64,000 nucleotides of DNA from Candidatus Zhuqueibacterota bacterium. Its GTDB lineage: Bacteria > Zhuqueibacterota > Zhuqueibacteria > Residuimicrobiales > Oceaniaggregativiventaceae. The position numbers and the translations under genes were made by a program. Each line of letters starts with the position of its first letter. The first letter of the stretch is position 1. Location of the stretch: the NCBI GenBank assembly GCA_014728085.1, contig WJMF01000234.1, positions 38,580 through 102,579 on the forward strand. The letters run 5' to 3'. This document shows, piece after piece, positions 7,892 through 16,947 of the stretch. The notes beneath the pieces are model-generated. The model was not told where the DNA came from, searched no databases, and worked only from the letters and a program-made list of their open reading frames with translations.

Positions 7892-8976
7892 ATTGAGGTG
7901 ATACCCGCAAGCTGATGTATGGATTTGACGGTATTAGCGGCATCATGAAACGCTTTAACCCACTCGCGTCCTCTCTGCCCAAGTTTCTGGCGCATTTCCG
8001 GTGCACCAATAAGATCTATCAATTTTTCTTCCAGGTTATTCTCATCTATAACCACAAAAGGGTGATGTGGATATTTTTCAGCAAAACCGGGAGCCAGACA
8101 AGAACAGGTAACGATTCCCATAGCCAAAGATTCCAGAGAATTGATTCCATATCCCAGACTACCGATTTGGTCTACAAAAATATCGCAGCCGAGTTTTGCC
8201 GCCAGGGCTTGTTCATGCGACATATTTTCAATGAGAACCATTTCCACGGGCCAATTTTTTTGCAGATTTTTCAAAACAGGTACAATGGTATGGCTGCCCT
8301 TCGCATCCCAATTTGTCGGTGCATGGCCAATCCTGACCAGCCTCGGATTCGAAATATGACGGGAAAAACGCTCAGCATGAAATGGAAAAAAAACATGGTG
8401 CATATTTGGATGCAGCTGCAGATGATCAAATTCAACCGTTACATTAAGCTGACTGATCTTATCAATCCGGGGAATAACCCCGCGGGTACGAAGGTCACTG
8501 CCTGTGTAGCAACAGATAATTTTTTTCCCCAATTGATGCATTCTCATCATGAATTGACTGTTACGCGACAGCCCCAGGCCGCCATCCAGTTGATAGATAT
8601 CAAAATTCTCCAGATCATATTTTTCGATAGCTTTCCCGATGCGATGAGACCACAACCAATCGCGGAGTGCAACAAACCATTTCTCCCCTCGTGTGTGGGG
8701 ATGCCATTGAAGAGGAATTTTCTGAGGCCGAGGAGGTTGATTTGCGAGTCTTATTCTTCGGGGCGATGAAAAACATTTTTTTATCTGAACAGTCCCCCAG
8801 TAATCGATAAACGGCAGATGCAGACAAATGTCTTCAAAATAACCGCGATTATTGGCAAAAAGGGTTAACAACCGGCTGTCATATCCCATCTCGCGTTCCT
8901 GTAACACCAGCGTCCCGGGAACATTGGAGATGTTGGATGGCGCAATATGTAAAATTCTGGGTAGTGTTGATTTCAT
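7888..8976 (-). CDS. GT-B type glycosyltransferase, GT4-like
   Basis: This protein of about 362 residues begins with ILHIAPSNISNVPGT and contains an NSLESLAMGIVTCSC block near residue 280. That block resembles the EX7E donor region of GT4 enzymes but is degenerate. A segment HPHTRGEKWFVALRDWLWSHRIGKAI is rich in aromatic and basic residues. It is most likely a glycosyltransferase, but the donor motif is weaker than in the next gene. Two starts are adjacent, TTG at 8979 and ATG at 8976; ATG is chosen. The gene opens the glycosyltransferase run and is separated from the FemAB-like gene by about 165 bases. Confidence 0.72.
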   Translation of the reverse strand: MKSTLPRILHIAPSNISNVPGTLVLQEREMGYDSRLLTLFANNRGYFEDICLHLPFIDYWGTVQIKKCFSSPRRIRLANQPPRPQKIPLQWHPHTRGEKWFVALRDWLWSHRIGKAIEKYDLENFDIYQLDGGLGLSRNSQFMMRMHQLGKKIICCYTGSDLRTRGVIPRIDKISQLNVTVEFDHLQLHPNMHHVFFPFHAERFSRHISNPRLVRIGHAPTNWDAKGSHTIVPVLKNLQKNWPVEMVLIENMSHEQALAAKLGCDIFVDQIGSLGYGINSLESLAMGIVTCSCLAPGFAEKYPHHPFVVIDENNLEEKLIDLIGAPEMRQKLGQRGREWVKAFHDAANTVKSIHQLAGITSI

Positions 8977-9140
8977 CAATCCGGGTCAACCTTCCTAAAG
9001 CCTGCTCTCCGGCTATGGTGAAGCAGAACCGGACACTCATTCTGCTCATCACATGGAATTGAGATTCTGCTTTTACGAAATAAATACCGACGGTTTCGGT
9101 CTGCTATTCAATTGTAGAATCTAACGACCGTTAACCGGTA

Positions 9141-10112
9141 TTAAAAATGAATGCGTAAACTATTGCGAAAAATTCCCTGCGCGCCGAAACTCTCCTTGAA
9201 TTTGGCCAATCCCCGGTTGGGATCTTCGTTAACGGTAAAAATACCAAAGTCCAAAAAATTAACTTTTTTTTCAATTCCCCAAAGAATGATATCGTGAAAT
9301 AGCAAATTTACACCGCGATATTTTTGCAGATCATCATCATGACTGATATAAAAGGCGAGAACCACATGTGGATTGCACAAGAAAAGCACCACACCGGCAA
9401 CCATCGTTTGATCATGAAAGGCTGCATAGAGTTGTATGCGCTCGGGATACATTTTTTTCAATAAAAGCAATTCATCGAGCGTATGGGTAGGATGAACATT
9501 ATGGCGCAACTGTAAATTTTTCTTTAGGATTTTATAAAATGTTTGATAGTCTTCCGATTTTCTGACGACAACATTTAACTTTTGTGCCCTGCGAACGGCT
9601 CTTCTGGAACTTTCACTAAATGTCGATAAGATTTGATCTGCTGTAAAATCCAGCGGAATAACGCTGGAAATTTCCCGTTTGCGATAATAAAATCCCAGCT
9701 GAATCATGGCAAACTCGATATAATCGGAAGGCCTGTAGAGATAACACTGAGGCGGCAGGGTTACATCAATACCGTCAAAATTTTGTCTTTTTGCATATTC
9801 CAGTGTGGCCTGGACAATTCCGAACGCATCACTGACCCCAAGCGTGTGTTTGTGCAAAAATCCACCATAGGAAGCGCCCCTGTGTGAGAATAATATCCTC
9901 TTGTCTTTTTCCTCGATAACAACCGCAGGCAAAAGAGCAATCCACTTTGTATTTTTTAATATGATAAGAGAGCGTTCTTCGAATCGATCCGGCGGATGGT
10001 ATCCGAGAAATTTTCGCGTATGAAAAATGGTACCGTTGTTGGCCTGCCAGACAAATCGATCCCACTTTTCGCTATGCTGCGACTGGAAGGGTTCTATGCT
10101 ATATTGAGACAA
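9141..10112 (-). CDS. FemAB/GNAT-like acyltransferase
   Basis: This protein of about 323 residues resembles the FemAB-type double-GNAT family, which includes peptidoglycan bridge aminoacyltransferases and related N-acyltransferases. Recognisable pieces are the N-terminal WDRFVWQANNGTIFHT, the central SESSRRAVRRAQKL, and the C-terminal KYRGVNLLFHDIILWGI and LAKFKESFGA, all usual in the family. It may acylate an amino group on a glycan or peptide; the acceptor is unknown. Two consecutive TTG codons (10115 and 10112) follow AAGGAG; the second has the better six-base spacing. No ATG is near. It follows argF by only about 10 bases, but the downstream glycosyltransferases suggest an envelope role. 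Confidence 0.7.
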   Translation of the reverse strand: MSQYSIEPFQSQHSEKWDRFVWQANNGTIFHTRKFLGYHPPDRFEERSLIILKNTKWIALLPAVVIEEKDKRILFSHRGASYGGFLHKHTLGVSDAFGIVQATLEYAKRQNFDGIDVTLPPQCYLYRPSDYIEFAMIQLGFYYRKREISSVIPLDFTADQILSTFSESSRRAVRRAQKLNVVVRKSEDYQTFYKILKKNLQLRHNVHPTHTLDELLLLKKMYPERIQLYAAFHDQTMVAGVVLFLCNPHVVLAFYISHDDDLQKYRGVNLLFHDIILWGIEKKVNFLDFGIFTVNEDPNRGLAKFKESFGAQGIFRNSLRIHF

Positions 10113-10122
10113 CAAAATCTCC

Positions 10123-11040
10123 TTATTGATTGCCCATCAATTTTACCAGAATAGCTTTTTGAATATGCAAACGATTTTCTGCCTGATCGAAAACAACCGA
10201 GTGTTTACCATCCATAATCTCATCAGTAATTTCGTCTCCGCGATGAGCAGGCAGGCAGTGCATAACGATACAATCCGATTTGGCATTGGCTATCAATTCC
10301 CCTGAAACGGCAAACGGACGAAAAAGGGTTTTGCGTTTTTCGCTTTCTTCCTCCTGACCCATGCTGGCCCAAACATCCGTATAGACGACATCTGCTGATT
10401 GCACCGCTTGAACAGGATCCCGGATGATCTCAATATCACTCATACCTTTTGATTTCGCGGACTTGAGGATGTGCTCATCGGGATCAAATCCCTGCGGTAT
10501 ACCCAGCTGAAGTTTGACCGGCAAAATACTGGCCAAATTGATCCAGGAATTGGCGACATTATTGCCGTCGCCCATATAGGATATGGTTAATTCCGAATAG
10601 CGACCTTTGTGCTCCAGTATGGTGAGCATATCTCCAAGAATTTGACAGGGATGCAAAAGGTCGGATAAACCATTGATCACCGGTATATCGGCATATTTGG
10701 CCAGGTCGGTAACGATATCATGGCCGAAAACCCGTGCCATGATGCCGTCACAGTAGCGCGCCAGCACGCGGGCGACATCTGCAGTAGATTCACGTTTGCC
10801 GAGACCGATTTCCGCAGGTCCGAGATATAATCCATGGCCACCGAGCTGATACATACCCACTTCAAAAGAGACGCGAGTCCGGTTTGAGGGTTTCTGAAAG
10901 ATCATTGCCAGTGCCTGTCCCTTGAGCAGATGATGCTCTTCACGCTTTTTCACTTTGGCTTTTAGTTCCTGTGCCAAATCAAAAAGATTGATGATTTCAT
11001 CCCGATCAAAATCAGGAATTGCTACAAAATCTCGTTTCAC
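10123..11040 (-). CDS. argF: Ornithine carbamoyltransferase
   Basis: It transfers the carbamoyl group to ornithine to form citrulline in arginine synthesis. The 305-residue protein shows the carbamoyl-phosphate site KPSNRTR (the usual Thr of STRTR is Asn here), the HPCQ motif (LLHPCQILGD), and the ornithine-side HCLPAHRGDEI. A longer TTG-initiated frame exists, but the GTG at 11040 is preferred because AGGAGG lies six bases before it and it gives a normal N-terminus (KRDFVAIPDF). It follows hslU by 19 bases in the same transcription unit. No other arginine genes are in the window. Confidence 0.93.
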   Translation of the reverse strand: MKRDFVAIPDFDRDEIINLFDLAQELKAKVKKREEHHLLKGQALAMIFQKPSNRTRVSFEVGMYQLGGHGLYLGPAEIGLGKRESTADVARVLARYCDGIMARVFGHDIVTDLAKYADIPVINGLSDLLHPCQILGDMLTILEHKGRYSELTISYMGDGNNVANSWINLASILPVKLQLGIPQGFDPDEHILKSAKSKGMSDIEIIRDPVQAVQSADVVYTDVWASMGQEEESEKRKTLFRPFAVSGELIANAKSDCIVMHCLPAHRGDEITDEIMDGKHSVVFDQAENRLHIQKAILVKLMGNQ

Positions 11041-11059
11041 CCTTAACCTCCTGAATGAT

Positions 11060-12397
11060 TTATAATATGTATTTGCCAAGATCCTGATCTTCGATTATGG
11101 ATTCCAGTCGTTTTTGTACCAGCTTTTTATCGATCTTGATCTCTTTTTTATCCAAATCGGGCAGGTTATAAAGTTCCTCTTCAAGCAATATGCTCAAAAT
11201 CGTCTGCAGTCTGCGCGCGCCGATATCTTCAGCTGTCCGATTGACTTCCAGAGCCATGGCGGCAATTTCGTGGATTGCTCCTTTGGTAAACTTCAATTGA
11301 ATGTCTTCTGTGGCAATCAGAGCTTTGTATTGTTTGATCAAACTATTCTGAGGCTCGATCAATATCCGTTCGAAATCGGATTCTGTCAGGCTATCCATTT
11401 CCACTCGTATCGGAAAGCGTCCCTGCAGTTCCGGAATGAGATCCGAAGGCTTGGAATAATGAAAAGCGCCGGCAGCAATAAAGAGAATATGCTCCGTTCG
11501 CACCATACCATATTTGGTTTGAACCGCAGTCCCTTCGACGATGGGTAATATATCGCGTTGGACACCATGCCGGGAAACATCAGGGCCACTTCCCTGCTCA
11601 CTTCCGGTTACCTTGTCGATTTCATCGAGAAAAACTATTCCGGTTTCTTCAGATCGTTCAACAGCATCCCTAACGACATCATCAAAATCAATCAACTTTT
11701 CAGTTTCTTCCTGAGTCAGATATAGCCAGGCTTCGGACACGGTCATTCTTCTTTTTTTGGTTTTCTTCGGCATCATCGGGGCAAACATCTCATGGATATT
11801 GATTCCCATTTCCTCGATACCAGTAGGTGAAAAAATTTGCATTAAAGAAGCTAAATCTTCCGGAATCTCCAGTTCAAGCATACGCGAGTCCAATTTGCCT
11901 TCATCGAGCTGTCTGGCCAATTTTTCCCGACTTTTAGAATTGTCTTTTTTGGAAGATTCACCATCTTTACGATCTTCTGAAGGCGGCAACAACAAATCGA
12001 CGAGGCGTTCCCTGGCCAGATCATAAGCTTTATCCTCGACCTGTTCGATTCGTTCATTTCTGACCATATTGACGCTGATATCGACCAAATCGCGAAGAAT
12101 CGACTCTACATCCCTTCCAACATATCCGACTTCGGTAAATTTTGTCGCTTCAACTTTGATAAATGGGGATTGGGTTAATTTTGCCAGGCGTCTGGCGAGT
12201 TCGGTTTTGCCGACACCGGTAGGACCGATAAGAATGATATTGTTCGGCATGATTTCTTCGCGCAAATCGTCGGAAACGAGTTGCCGGCGCATCCGGTTGC
12301 ACATGGCAATGGCAACAGCTCGTTTGGCGTCATCTTGCCCGATTATATATCTATCCAGTTCCTTAGCGATTTCCCGTGGTTTTAAATGCGTATCCAT
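11060..12397 (-). CDS. hslU: ATP-dependent protease ATPase subunit HslU
   Basis: This is the AAA+ unfoldase that feeds substrates to HslV. The 445-residue protein opens with the HslU-specific region PREIAKELDRYIIGQDDAKRA and has Walker A GPTGVGKTE near residue 59. Walker B VFLDEIDK and the sensor/arginine region RFPIRVEM follow. A charged I domain occupies about residues 120-230 (acidic and Lys-rich stretch DRKDGESSKKDNSKSREK). The C-terminal KYIL matches the tail that inserts into HslV. It lies 49 bases downstream of hslV, giving the usual hslVU pairing. Confidence 0.95.
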   Translation of the reverse strand: MDTHLKPREIAKELDRYIIGQDDAKRAVAIAMCNRMRRQLVSDDLREEIMPNNIILIGPTGVGKTELARRLAKLTQSPFIKVEATKFTEVGYVGRDVESILRDLVDISVNMVRNERIEQVEDKAYDLARERLVDLLLPPSEDRKDGESSKKDNSKSREKLARQLDEGKLDSRMLELEIPEDLASLMQIFSPTGIEEMGINIHEMFAPMMPKKTKKRRMTVSEAWLYLTQEETEKLIDFDDVVRDAVERSEETGIVFLDEIDKVTGSEQGSGPDVSRHGVQRDILPIVEGTAVQTKYGMVRTEHILFIAAGAFHYSKPSDLIPELQGRFPIRVEMDSLTESDFERILIEPQNSLIKQYKALIATEDIQLKFTKGAIHEIAAMALEVNRTAEDIGARRLQTILSILLEEELYNLPDLDKKEIKIDKKLVQKRLESIIEDQDLGKYIL

Positions 12398-12446
12398 AAT
12401 GTTTCCGTAAAAATGATTACCAATCAGACATGATTAACGGGCAGGT

Positions 12447-12989
12447 TTAATTTAAAGTTTCGATAGAAAAATATGAATTTGTATAAATGCAAAGCGAGGA
12501 CGCAATGCTCATTGCCTCTTTGACGATCTGTACGGCATCCAGCTTTGAATGTTTTTTCAAAGCCCGGGCTGCTGCAAGCGCATAAGGGCCACCGGAACCG
12601 ATAGCAATGATTTGATCATCAGGTTCAATGAGATCCCCTGTCCCTGAGATCAAATAAATGTGCTGTTTATTGAGAACAGCGAGATGAGCCTCCAGGCGTC
12701 TTAAGTATCGATCCATTCGCCAATCCTTTGCCATATCAACAGCAGCACGGCTAAGATTCCCGTTGAATTTTTCCAGTTTCTCCTCAAACCGCTCAAATAA
12801 ACTGAACGCATCCGCTGCTGATCCCGCAAATCCGGCCAGAACAGTATCATTGTGTAATTTTCGGATCTTGTTGGCCTTGGTTTTCAGTACCGTATCACCA
12901 AAGGTAACCTGACCATCACTGGCAATAACGACGCGATCTTTGTGAATAAGCCCCAGAACGGTTGTTGAGCGTGCATTGGCTGAATACAA
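12447..12989 (-). CDS. hslV: ATP-dependent protease proteolytic subunit HslV
   Basis: This is the threonine-protease subunit of the HslVU complex. The 180-residue product has an eight-residue propeptide (MYSANARS) before the catalytic Thr (TTVLGLIHKDRVV). That differs from the Enterobacteria, where only the initiator Met is removed, and resembles the Firmicutes CodW arrangement. The core GDGQ equivalent reads ASDGQVTFGDTVLK, followed by FAGSAADAF and IGSGGPYALAAARAL. The start is TTG with GGAGG six bases upstream; the codon immediately follows the TGA of rpoN, so translation is probably coupled. Confidence 0.95.
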   Translation of the reverse strand: MYSANARSTTVLGLIHKDRVVIASDGQVTFGDTVLKTKANKIRKLHNDTVLAGFAGSAADAFSLFERFEEKLEKFNGNLSRAAVDMAKDWRMDRYLRRLEAHLAVLNKQHIYLISGTGDLIEPDDQIIAIGSGGPYALAAARALKKHSKLDAVQIVKEAMSIASSLCIYTNSYFSIETLN

Positions 12990-14408
12990 TCAAATCCTCC
13001 TTCGCAACCGGGCAACAGGAATATCCATCTGCTCCCGATATTTGGCAACCGTACGGCGGGCGATACTGAACCCCTTTTCCTTGAGCAAATTGACGATCTT
13101 TTGATCGTTCAGGGGTTTAGCCGCTGGTTCTTCTGAAATGATTTCTCTGATCAGCGACTTTATCTTTTTGTTGGAGACATCTTCACCCTGATCGGTTCTG
13201 ATCTTTTCACTGAAAAAGAATTTAAGCTCTTTGATACCCCATTCCGTCTGAACATATTTACCATTGGTCACCCGGCTGATCGTGGAGATATCCATATGAA
13301 TTTCATCGGCAACGTCTTTAAGGATCATAGGCTTTAAAGCATCCGGTCCATATTCAAAAAAATCTTTTTGTTTTTCAATAATTGTAGACATGACTCGAAA
13401 AATAGTGTCGCGGCGTTGATGGATAGAATTGATCAGCCATCTTGCTGATTCAAGACGCTTTTTAATATAGTCGCGGGTTTCTTTTGAGGTCTTTTTCTTG
13501 TTCAACATCATTTTGCGGTATTCGTTGTTGATTCGTAGATGCGGAATATTCCAGTCATTCATGATGATCTTGTATTCACCATCTTCTTTGTGGACTTCGA
13601 TATCGGGTACGATATACTGGTTGGCAAGTGAGATATACCCCTCACCCGGTTTGGGATTCAATTTGGTAATATGCGTAAATATCCCTTTAATGGTATCGAG
13701 ACAAACTTCCATATCCCTGGCAAGCTTTTCAAATCGCTTGTTTTTAAAATCGTCATAATGATTCTGCAGCATATGAATGGCGAGCTCGTTTTTCGGCTTT
13801 TCCTCCAATAATTGAACCAGCAAACATTCCTGTAAATTGCGCGACGCAATACCGGTTGGATCAAATTTCTGTATGATGGCGAGGACTTTTTCAACCAGCT
13901 CTTCATCAAAATTTAACTGTTCTGCAATGGTATCTACCGCAGTCGAAAGGTAACCGACGTTATTGATATTCCAGATTATATACTCTCCGATCGAGAGTTC
14001 CTCATCTGTAAGCTTGAGCATATGCAGCTGTTCCAGAAGATGATCAACCAGCGTCTCCTGATTGACTTCCGGCCGTTCAAATATATCCGGATTTTTTTCC
14101 CGGGGCACACGGGGCTCGAAATGATCCTCATCGTTTAAAATATCGTCCCACTCTACTTCAGGCTCTTCCTGTTCACTGACCAGATCTTCCTCGGGTTCTC
14201 CTTCCTCTTCCTCCTTTTCTTTTACCTCCTCTTCCTCGTTCTCATCCATTTCCTGTTCTGTATCGAGTTCCAATAAGGGATTCTCTTCGAGTTCATTTGA
14301 GATGCGCTGCTCAAGTCTGGCTACGGGCAACTGCAACAATGAGGACAGCAATACTTGTTGAGGAGATTGCTTTAGCTGCATTTGGATTTTTTGAGTAATC
14401 TGTACCAT
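12990..14408 (-). CDS. rpoN: RNA polymerase sigma-54 factor
   Basis: This alternative sigma factor recognises -24/-12 promoters and needs AAA+ enhancer-binding activators. The 472-residue protein has the glutamine-rich activator-interacting region I (residues 1-50, QMQLKQSPQQVLLSSLLQLP) and a strongly acidic linker at residues 50-95. The core-binding domain follows, and the RpoN box ARRTVAKYRE (about residues 450-459) lies near the C-terminus. The start is ATG at 14408. It sits directly downstream of lptB, a linkage also known in other Gram-negative bacteria, and overlaps the RBS region of hslV. No activator gene is in the window. Confidence 0.95.
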   Translation of the reverse strand: MVQITQKIQMQLKQSPQQVLLSSLLQLPVARLEQRISNELEENPLLELDTEQEMDENEEEEVKEKEEEEGEPEEDLVSEQEEPEVEWDDILNDEDHFEPRVPREKNPDIFERPEVNQETLVDHLLEQLHMLKLTDEELSIGEYIIWNINNVGYLSTAVDTIAEQLNFDEELVEKVLAIIQKFDPTGIASRNLQECLLVQLLEEKPKNELAIHMLQNHYDDFKNKRFEKLARDMEVCLDTIKGIFTHITKLNPKPGEGYISLANQYIVPDIEVHKEDGEYKIIMNDWNIPHLRINNEYRKMMLNKKKTSKETRDYIKKRLESARWLINSIHQRRDTIFRVMSTIIEKQKDFFEYGPDALKPMILKDVADEIHMDISTISRVTNGKYVQTEWGIKELKFFFSEKIRTDQGEDVSNKKIKSLIREIISEEPAAKPLNDQKIVNLLKEKGFSIARRTVAKYREQMDIPVARLRRRI

Positions 14409-14457
14409 AGTCGTAAATTTTCCTAAGGCTTAATGGTTCTGGTTCCCTCCAGATTAA

Positions 14458-15192
14458 TTATCTGGTTAGTTTGAATTTATCCCCCAAATAGAATTTTCTT
14501 GCTTCCGGATCGCTTGCCAAAAAATCAGCATCACCCGATTTAAGCACTCTGCCGTCAAACATCAGATAAGCACGGTCGGTAATCGATAGTGTCTCGTGAA
14601 CATTGTGATCTGTGATTAACACTCCGATTCCTTTTTGTTTTAGCCCGGCAACGATATTTTGAATATCTTCAACAGCGATCGGATCTACGCCTGCAAAGGG
14701 TTCATCCAGTAAAATAAATTTGGGACTCGTCACCAGAGATCTGCATATTTCCAACCGACGCCGCTCTCCACCTGAAAGTGTAAATGCCTTGCTTTTCGCA
14801 ACATGAGTAATACCCAGTTCTCTTAGCAAACCCTGCATGCGTTCATAGCGTTGCTCTTTATCTAGTGGCAAAGTTTCAAGAATGGCGAGAACATTTTCCT
14901 CCACCGTTAATTTCCGAAAAACCGATGCCTCCTGAGGTAAATAAGCGAGACCCAGCTGAGCCCGTCGATACATCGGCATCGTTGTGATATCGAGTTCATC
15001 AAGAAATATATTTCCTTCGTTCGGACGTATCATTCCAGTAATCATATAAAACGTCGTGGTTTTTCCCGCACCATTGGGCCCCAAAAGCCCAACTATTTCG
15101 CCCTGTGCGATGTCCAGATCGACGCCGGCAACAACCCAACGTTTACCATAACGCTTTCGTAAATGCCGGCAATGTAATTTTTCTACCTTCAT
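14458..15192 (-). CDS. lptB: LPS export ABC transporter ATPase LptB
   Basis: This is the ATPase of the LptB2FG machine that extracts LPS from the inner membrane. The 244-residue protein has Walker A GPNGAGKTT (residues 38-46), the ABC signature LSGGERRRLE, Walker B ILLDEPFAGVDP and the H-loop TDHNVHETL. The YLPQEASVFRKLTVEEN region is typical of LptB. Its ATG overlaps the TGA of the upstream lptA-like gene by four bases. Partner genes lptF, lptG and lptD are not in this window. Confidence 0.95.
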   Translation of the reverse strand: MKVEKLHCRHLRKRYGKRWVVAGVDLDIAQGEIVGLLGPNGAGKTTTFYMITGMIRPNEGNIFLDELDITTMPMYRRAQLGLAYLPQEASVFRKLTVEENVLAILETLPLDKEQRYERMQGLLRELGITHVAKSKAFTLSGGERRRLEICRSLVTSPKFILLDEPFAGVDPIAVEDIQNIVAGLKQKGIGVLITDHNVHETLSITDRAYLMFDGRVLKSGDADFLASDPEARKFYLGDKFKLTR

Positions 15193-16367
15193 CGCTCGAA
15201 TTCTTCAAACGTCTTCATATATCGTTTTTCCAGCTCCGTCAATTCCATCGTAAAAGCCGCCTCACCTGAAAATCCAGGCGGATAAAATGCTCCTTCACAT
15301 ACAGAAGGAGTGCTCATTATGGACACCAGTTGAATGGAACCATTATCAAAATCAATGAGCAGTTCATCTCCAATAACCTTATTGATTCCCTTTAGTTTGC
15401 GCTCTTCAATAACGTGATAATAGCTGGTTGCCTGACCCTGCACATAAACCGTATCAATGTCGCCATCAGTGAGGATAATATCGATATCTCGGCCAAGCAA
15501 ATAATCATAAAAAAAAGTACCCGCTGTATCATTTCGAGTGGCTACAAAAGCATCCTCTTCGATAGAAATAGAGTGCACAGCTGTGCCGTCGAGGAACAGT
15601 TGCATTTTTTGACCCAGCATAAGATCAAAGTCTTGTATGACTCTGGGATTCGCTAAAAGTGTAATGCTGCTTTCAGAACGGTTGTATTTCAGGGTATCAC
15701 AGCGTGCCTCGACGTCGCCGCGGCTGATGTGAACATTTTCAGACACTTCAATGCGCTCACCATCATCGAACAAATCAATCATTTTCCCGGTGATGCTTAA
15801 ATCCGTAGAATCGCTGCTATCCGTTTGGGTGAATACAGGGTTAATCAATACCCGGGCATAACGCTCATCCAGGTGATAATGTACAGAGTCTCCCGTTAAG
15901 GTCATTCCCCTCAGCGTATCCCGAAGAATGACGTTGAAGCGGGCCAGGGTCCGATTTTCGTCCTGCCAGTATTTTAACTGCTTACAGGTTAATACCTTTG
16001 TCGAATCGGTTAATTTCACATCTTGTCGGGCGATAAAAAGCTCCCGCGGTTGATAGTAATCAATTTGTTGTGCATAAAGCGATTGTGCTTCCTTGACGAT
16101 CCTCACATCGCCGATAAAAACCACTTTATTTAAATCTATATAGCGGATGGCACTGTCGCACCGCATTTCAGTATTCTCCTGCCGGAATATGACATTGCCG
16201 TCCAGCACCTGTGTATTTATTCCAGCGCTGTAAAGCGAATCAGCGTGAATGAGCTCCAGTCTCGGGCCGGCATTATTTTTTTGCTGTGAATAAAGTGCAT
16301 TGATCATCACTAATGCAATATATACAGAAAAAAGGAAAAAACGAAAAAATTTATTGCAATTCGTCAT
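15189..16367 (-). CDS. lptA: OstA/LptA-like LPS transport protein
   Basis: The 392-residue protein has an N-terminal hydrophobic signal segment (FFRFFLFSVYIALVMINALYSQ), then beta-jellyroll-type OstA repeats: LELIHADSLY, VLDGNVIFRQENTEMRCDSAI, VFIGDVRIVKEAQSLYA and ISRGDVEARCDTL. It probably forms the periplasmic bridge carrying LPS to the outer membrane. It is much longer than E. coli LptA (about 185 residues), resembling longer OstA-like proteins of FCB bacteria. The start at 16367 lies inside the end of lptC; a frame extension to 16496 lacks a sensible N-terminus. It is followed by lptB through an ATGA overlap. Confidence 0.85.
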   Translation of the reverse strand: MTNCNKFFRFFLFSVYIALVMINALYSQQKNNAGPRLELIHADSLYSAGINTQVLDGNVIFRQENTEMRCDSAIRYIDLNKVVFIGDVRIVKEAQSLYAQQIDYYQPRELFIARQDVKLTDSTKVLTCKQLKYWQDENRTLARFNVILRDTLRGMTLTGDSVHYHLDERYARVLINPVFTQTDSSDSTDLSITGKMIDLFDDGERIEVSENVHISRGDVEARCDTLKYNRSESSITLLANPRVIQDFDLMLGQKMQLFLDGTAVHSISIEEDAFVATRNDTAGTFFYDYLLGRDIDIILTDGDIDTVYVQGQATSYYHVIEERKLKGINKVIGDELLIDFDNGSIQLVSIMSTPSVCEGAFYPPGFSGEAAFTMELTELEKRYMKTFEEFER

Positions 16368-16944
16368 TGATCGTACTGTCTTGTTCTGACCGGGGCCAGT
16401 TTTCGGGCTCAAAGTCAACTCCTTTATGCGCCCTGCCATGGGGCTGAATGATGGTATAATTGTGCAATTGTGGATCTGACCGCAAGCCCGTACCAAATAG
16501 CGTATCGCCCGCCTGAGTGGTAATCATGACATCCGTATTCGAGACAATTTGATTTTTCCGTTGATTGTAATCAAGTTCATGTGTGTAGAGAGTAATGCCG
16601 GTATCGGATTCTACAATCACATGTTCCAGTGCTTTAACGTTGTTGTTCTTTTCGTCGAGCTCGCCTTTTTTGGATGTCAATGTAGATGCGCGTTCACCGC
16701 TTTCATTATAAAAATGCACTTTAACGCCCTGATCAAAGAATATTTTATTTTTTTGCATATAATGAGCCATATGTCCGTAATGCACCACGGCAACCTTTTC
16801 TCCTTTTTGAGTAATGGTTACCACAGAATTCCAGCCTTCTTGATCCGGAACCTCATCCCGAGAATTTCCGGAAGTATCATCTATTTGCCGTGAGCAACCA
16901 AAAAGGGTTGAAAGAACGAGAATTGTAATCACAGTTTTTCGCAT
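16351..16944 (-). CDS. lptC: LptC-like LPS export lipoprotein
   Basis: The 197-residue protein has a lipoprotein signal with lipobox LFGC (Cys at residue 17), so it is predicted to be acylated rather than anchored by a transmembrane helix as in E. coli LptC. The body matches the LptC fold: GVKVHFYNESGERASTLTSKKGELDEKNN, then VKALEHVIVES and YNQRKNQIVSNTDVMITT. It likely passes LPS from LptB2FG to the LptA bridge. It lies 3 bases after kdsD and its 3' end overlaps the lptA-like gene by 17 bases. Confidence 0.88.
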   Translation of the reverse strand: MRKTVITILVLSTLFGCSRQIDDTSGNSRDEVPDQEGWNSVVTITQKGEKVAVVHYGHMAHYMQKNKIFFDQGVKVHFYNESGERASTLTSKKGELDEKNNNVKALEHVIVESDTGITLYTHELDYNQRKNQIVSNTDVMITTQAGDTLFGTGLRSDPQLHNYTIIQPHGRAHKGVDFEPENWPRSEQDSTINDELQ

Positions 16945-16947
16945 AGG

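Noticed and set aside
7915..8769. 284-residue plus-strand ORF
   Set aside because: It is antisense to a GT-B gene with good family features and has no ribosome-binding site or domain.
16368..16496. N-terminal extension of the lptA-like gene
   Set aside because: The ATG at 16367 is followed directly by a signal peptide; the extension overlaps lptC and lacks a signal.
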